Shown here in pieces: positions 6,739 through 7,222 of a DNA stretch of 7,222 nucleotides. The position numbers were made by a program, and so were the translations under genes. The DNA comes from an uncultured Opitutia bacterium (GTDB taxonomy: Bacteria; Verrucomicrobiota; Verrucomicrobiia; Opitutales; UBA953). The stretch covers positions 1 through 7,222 of the forward strand of contig CAIRLQ010000196.1 in NCBI GenBank assembly GCA_903879465.1. The letters run 5' to 3'. Position 1 is the stretch's first letter, and each line of letters begins with the position of its first letter. The notes below the pieces were generated by a model. It saw only the letters and a program-made list of their open reading frames with translations. It did no database searches and was not told where the DNA came from.

Positions 6739-6864
6739 GGCTTTCGTTGTCTGTTACCTGACTGACCGTCGTTACTTGCTCCGTCTGACTGGCTTTCCGT
6801 CTGTTTTCACCGACTTCGGGCCGAACTAACTTAGGCTTTCACCGACTTACCAGCCCTGACTGAC
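6739..6864. repeat. degenerate short direct repeats in the hpf-mpl spacer
   Basis: Several exact short words recur in this noncoding stretch (plus-strand sense): TTTCACCGACTT at 6805-6816 and 6837-6848; CCTGACTGAC at 6757-6766 and 6855-6864, with CTGACTGG at 6785-6792; GGCTTTC at 6739-6745, 6791-6797 and 6834-6840. A run CTTTC..GTCTGTT also occurs twice (6741-6754, 6793-6805). Spacing is irregular, so this is not a tandem array; it looks like decayed or rearranged repeats. The minus strand is purine-rich here. No open frame with recognisable coding character was found. Confidence 0.45.
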
Positions 6865-6889
6865 AACTGGCCAGTACCACACCGTCTTC

Positions 6890-7222
6890 TTACGCCGCCT
6901 TTCCCAACTCGCCCAGGTCTGTCGGATGCGGATGATTCCTTTTTTCCTTATCCAGGCGATGGCGACGGCGAAGCTGGCGGTCGACCTTATCGACCAAAAT
7001 ATCGATGGACTTGTACAAGTCGTCTGACTCTTCCCGGACGACGATGTCCGGGCCCGGCAGTTCCAGCCGAATCTGAGCCCCGAATTCGCGACTATGGTCG
7101 CTGCAGCGGGTGTGGACGAGTTCGACGTGCACGCGGACAATCCGCGGGTTGTGGCGCAGCAGCTTCTCTGCCTTGGCGCGCACCGTTTCCTTCAGGGCGT
7201 CGGTGAGGTCCATATGGACCCC
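6890..7222 (-). CDS. hpf: ribosome hibernation promoting factor, HPF/RaiA family (5' end beyond window)
   Basis: HPF binds the decoding region of the 30S subunit and holds ribosomes inactive in stationary phase or starvation. The visible 110 residues start in open frame at the right edge (GVHMDLTDALKETVRAKAEK), and the HPF N-terminus normally has a short beta strand ending in a Gly-x-His-like turn before this helix. The real start is therefore probably about ten codons outside the window, and the internal ATG at 7213 is unlikely to be it. Family features are the VHVEL strand, the acidic-polar middle strands, the SDDLYKSIDILVDKVDRQL helix, and a basic end RRRHRLDKEKRNHPH. The protein stops about 20 residues after that helix, so it is a short form without the C-terminal dimerisation domain of long HPF. 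An ACTGGCCAGT palindrome (6866-6875) and a hairpin further on follow the stop. Family assignment is secure; HPF versus RaiA/YfiA function is less so. Confidence 0.92.
   Translation of the reverse strand, partial: GVHMDLTDALKETVRAKAEKLLRHNPRIVRVHVELVHTRCSDHSREFGAQIRLELPGPDIVVREESDDLYKSIDILVDKVDRQLRRRHRLDKEKRNHPHPTDLGELGKAA

Noticed and set aside
6602..6829. 75-residue plus-strand open frame spanning the mpl start and the spacer
   Set aside because: It overlaps the mpl start antisense, runs through the hairpin and repeats, and shows no recognisable protein features.
6739..6864. Possible CRISPR or tandem-repeat array
   Set aside because: The repeated words are only 7-12 bases, irregularly spaced and degenerate, with no constant repeat length or spacers.
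7211..7213. ATG at 7213 as the true hpf start
   Set aside because: The frame stays open to the edge with GVH just before it, matching the expected HPF N-terminal strand; starting at 7213 would remove that strand.

Overview
This window comes from a GC-rich bacterial chromosome. Gene content and protein style best fit a Verrucomicrobiota member of the Opitutae type; this is inference from the nrnA-truB-ribF order, an HPF with a short basic RNHPH tail, and a secreted beta-helix protein next to a Gram-negative-type murein recycling ligase. No 16S or other taxonomic marker is present. The content is mostly core housekeeping. I see no mobile element, CRISPR array, tRNA or rRNA, and no broken genes apart from the two cut by the window edges.

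Layout. On the minus strand at the left edge lies clpC (1-1259, cut after the start of AAA domain 1), reading out of the window. A 142-bp divergent intergenic region holds a candidate clpC promoter. A plus-strand cluster follows: nrnA (DHH/DHHA1 nanoRNase/pAp phosphatase), truB (tRNA pseudouridine-55 synthase) and ribF (riboflavin kinase/FAD synthetase), each joined to the next by a 4-base ATGA stop/start overlap. The 3' end of ribF overlaps the 3' end of a convergent minus-strand gene by 12 bases. That gene encodes a signal-peptide-bearing right-handed parallel beta-helix protein, and it is itself joined by ATGA to the upstream mpl gene (murein tripeptide ligase). A 280-bp intergenic stretch with a strong hairpin and degenerate short repeats separates mpl from hpf (ribosome hibernation factor), whose first codons lie beyond the right edge.

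How the genes relate. nrnA-truB-ribF is the distal half of the widespread nusA-infB-rbfA-nrnA-truB-ribF translation/RNA cluster, here standing alone beside clpC. mpl recycles cell-wall tripeptide; its coupled partner is exported and carries a carbohydrate-active-enzyme-like fold, so a wall or polysaccharide role is possible but unproven. clpC and hpf are stress/stationary-phase functions. No clear Shine-Dalgarno motif precedes any of the six start codons visible in the window. The least ordinary parts are the mpl/beta-helix pair, the tail-to-tail gene overlap and the structured hpf-mpl spacer; I do not see convincing evidence of a wholly new system.
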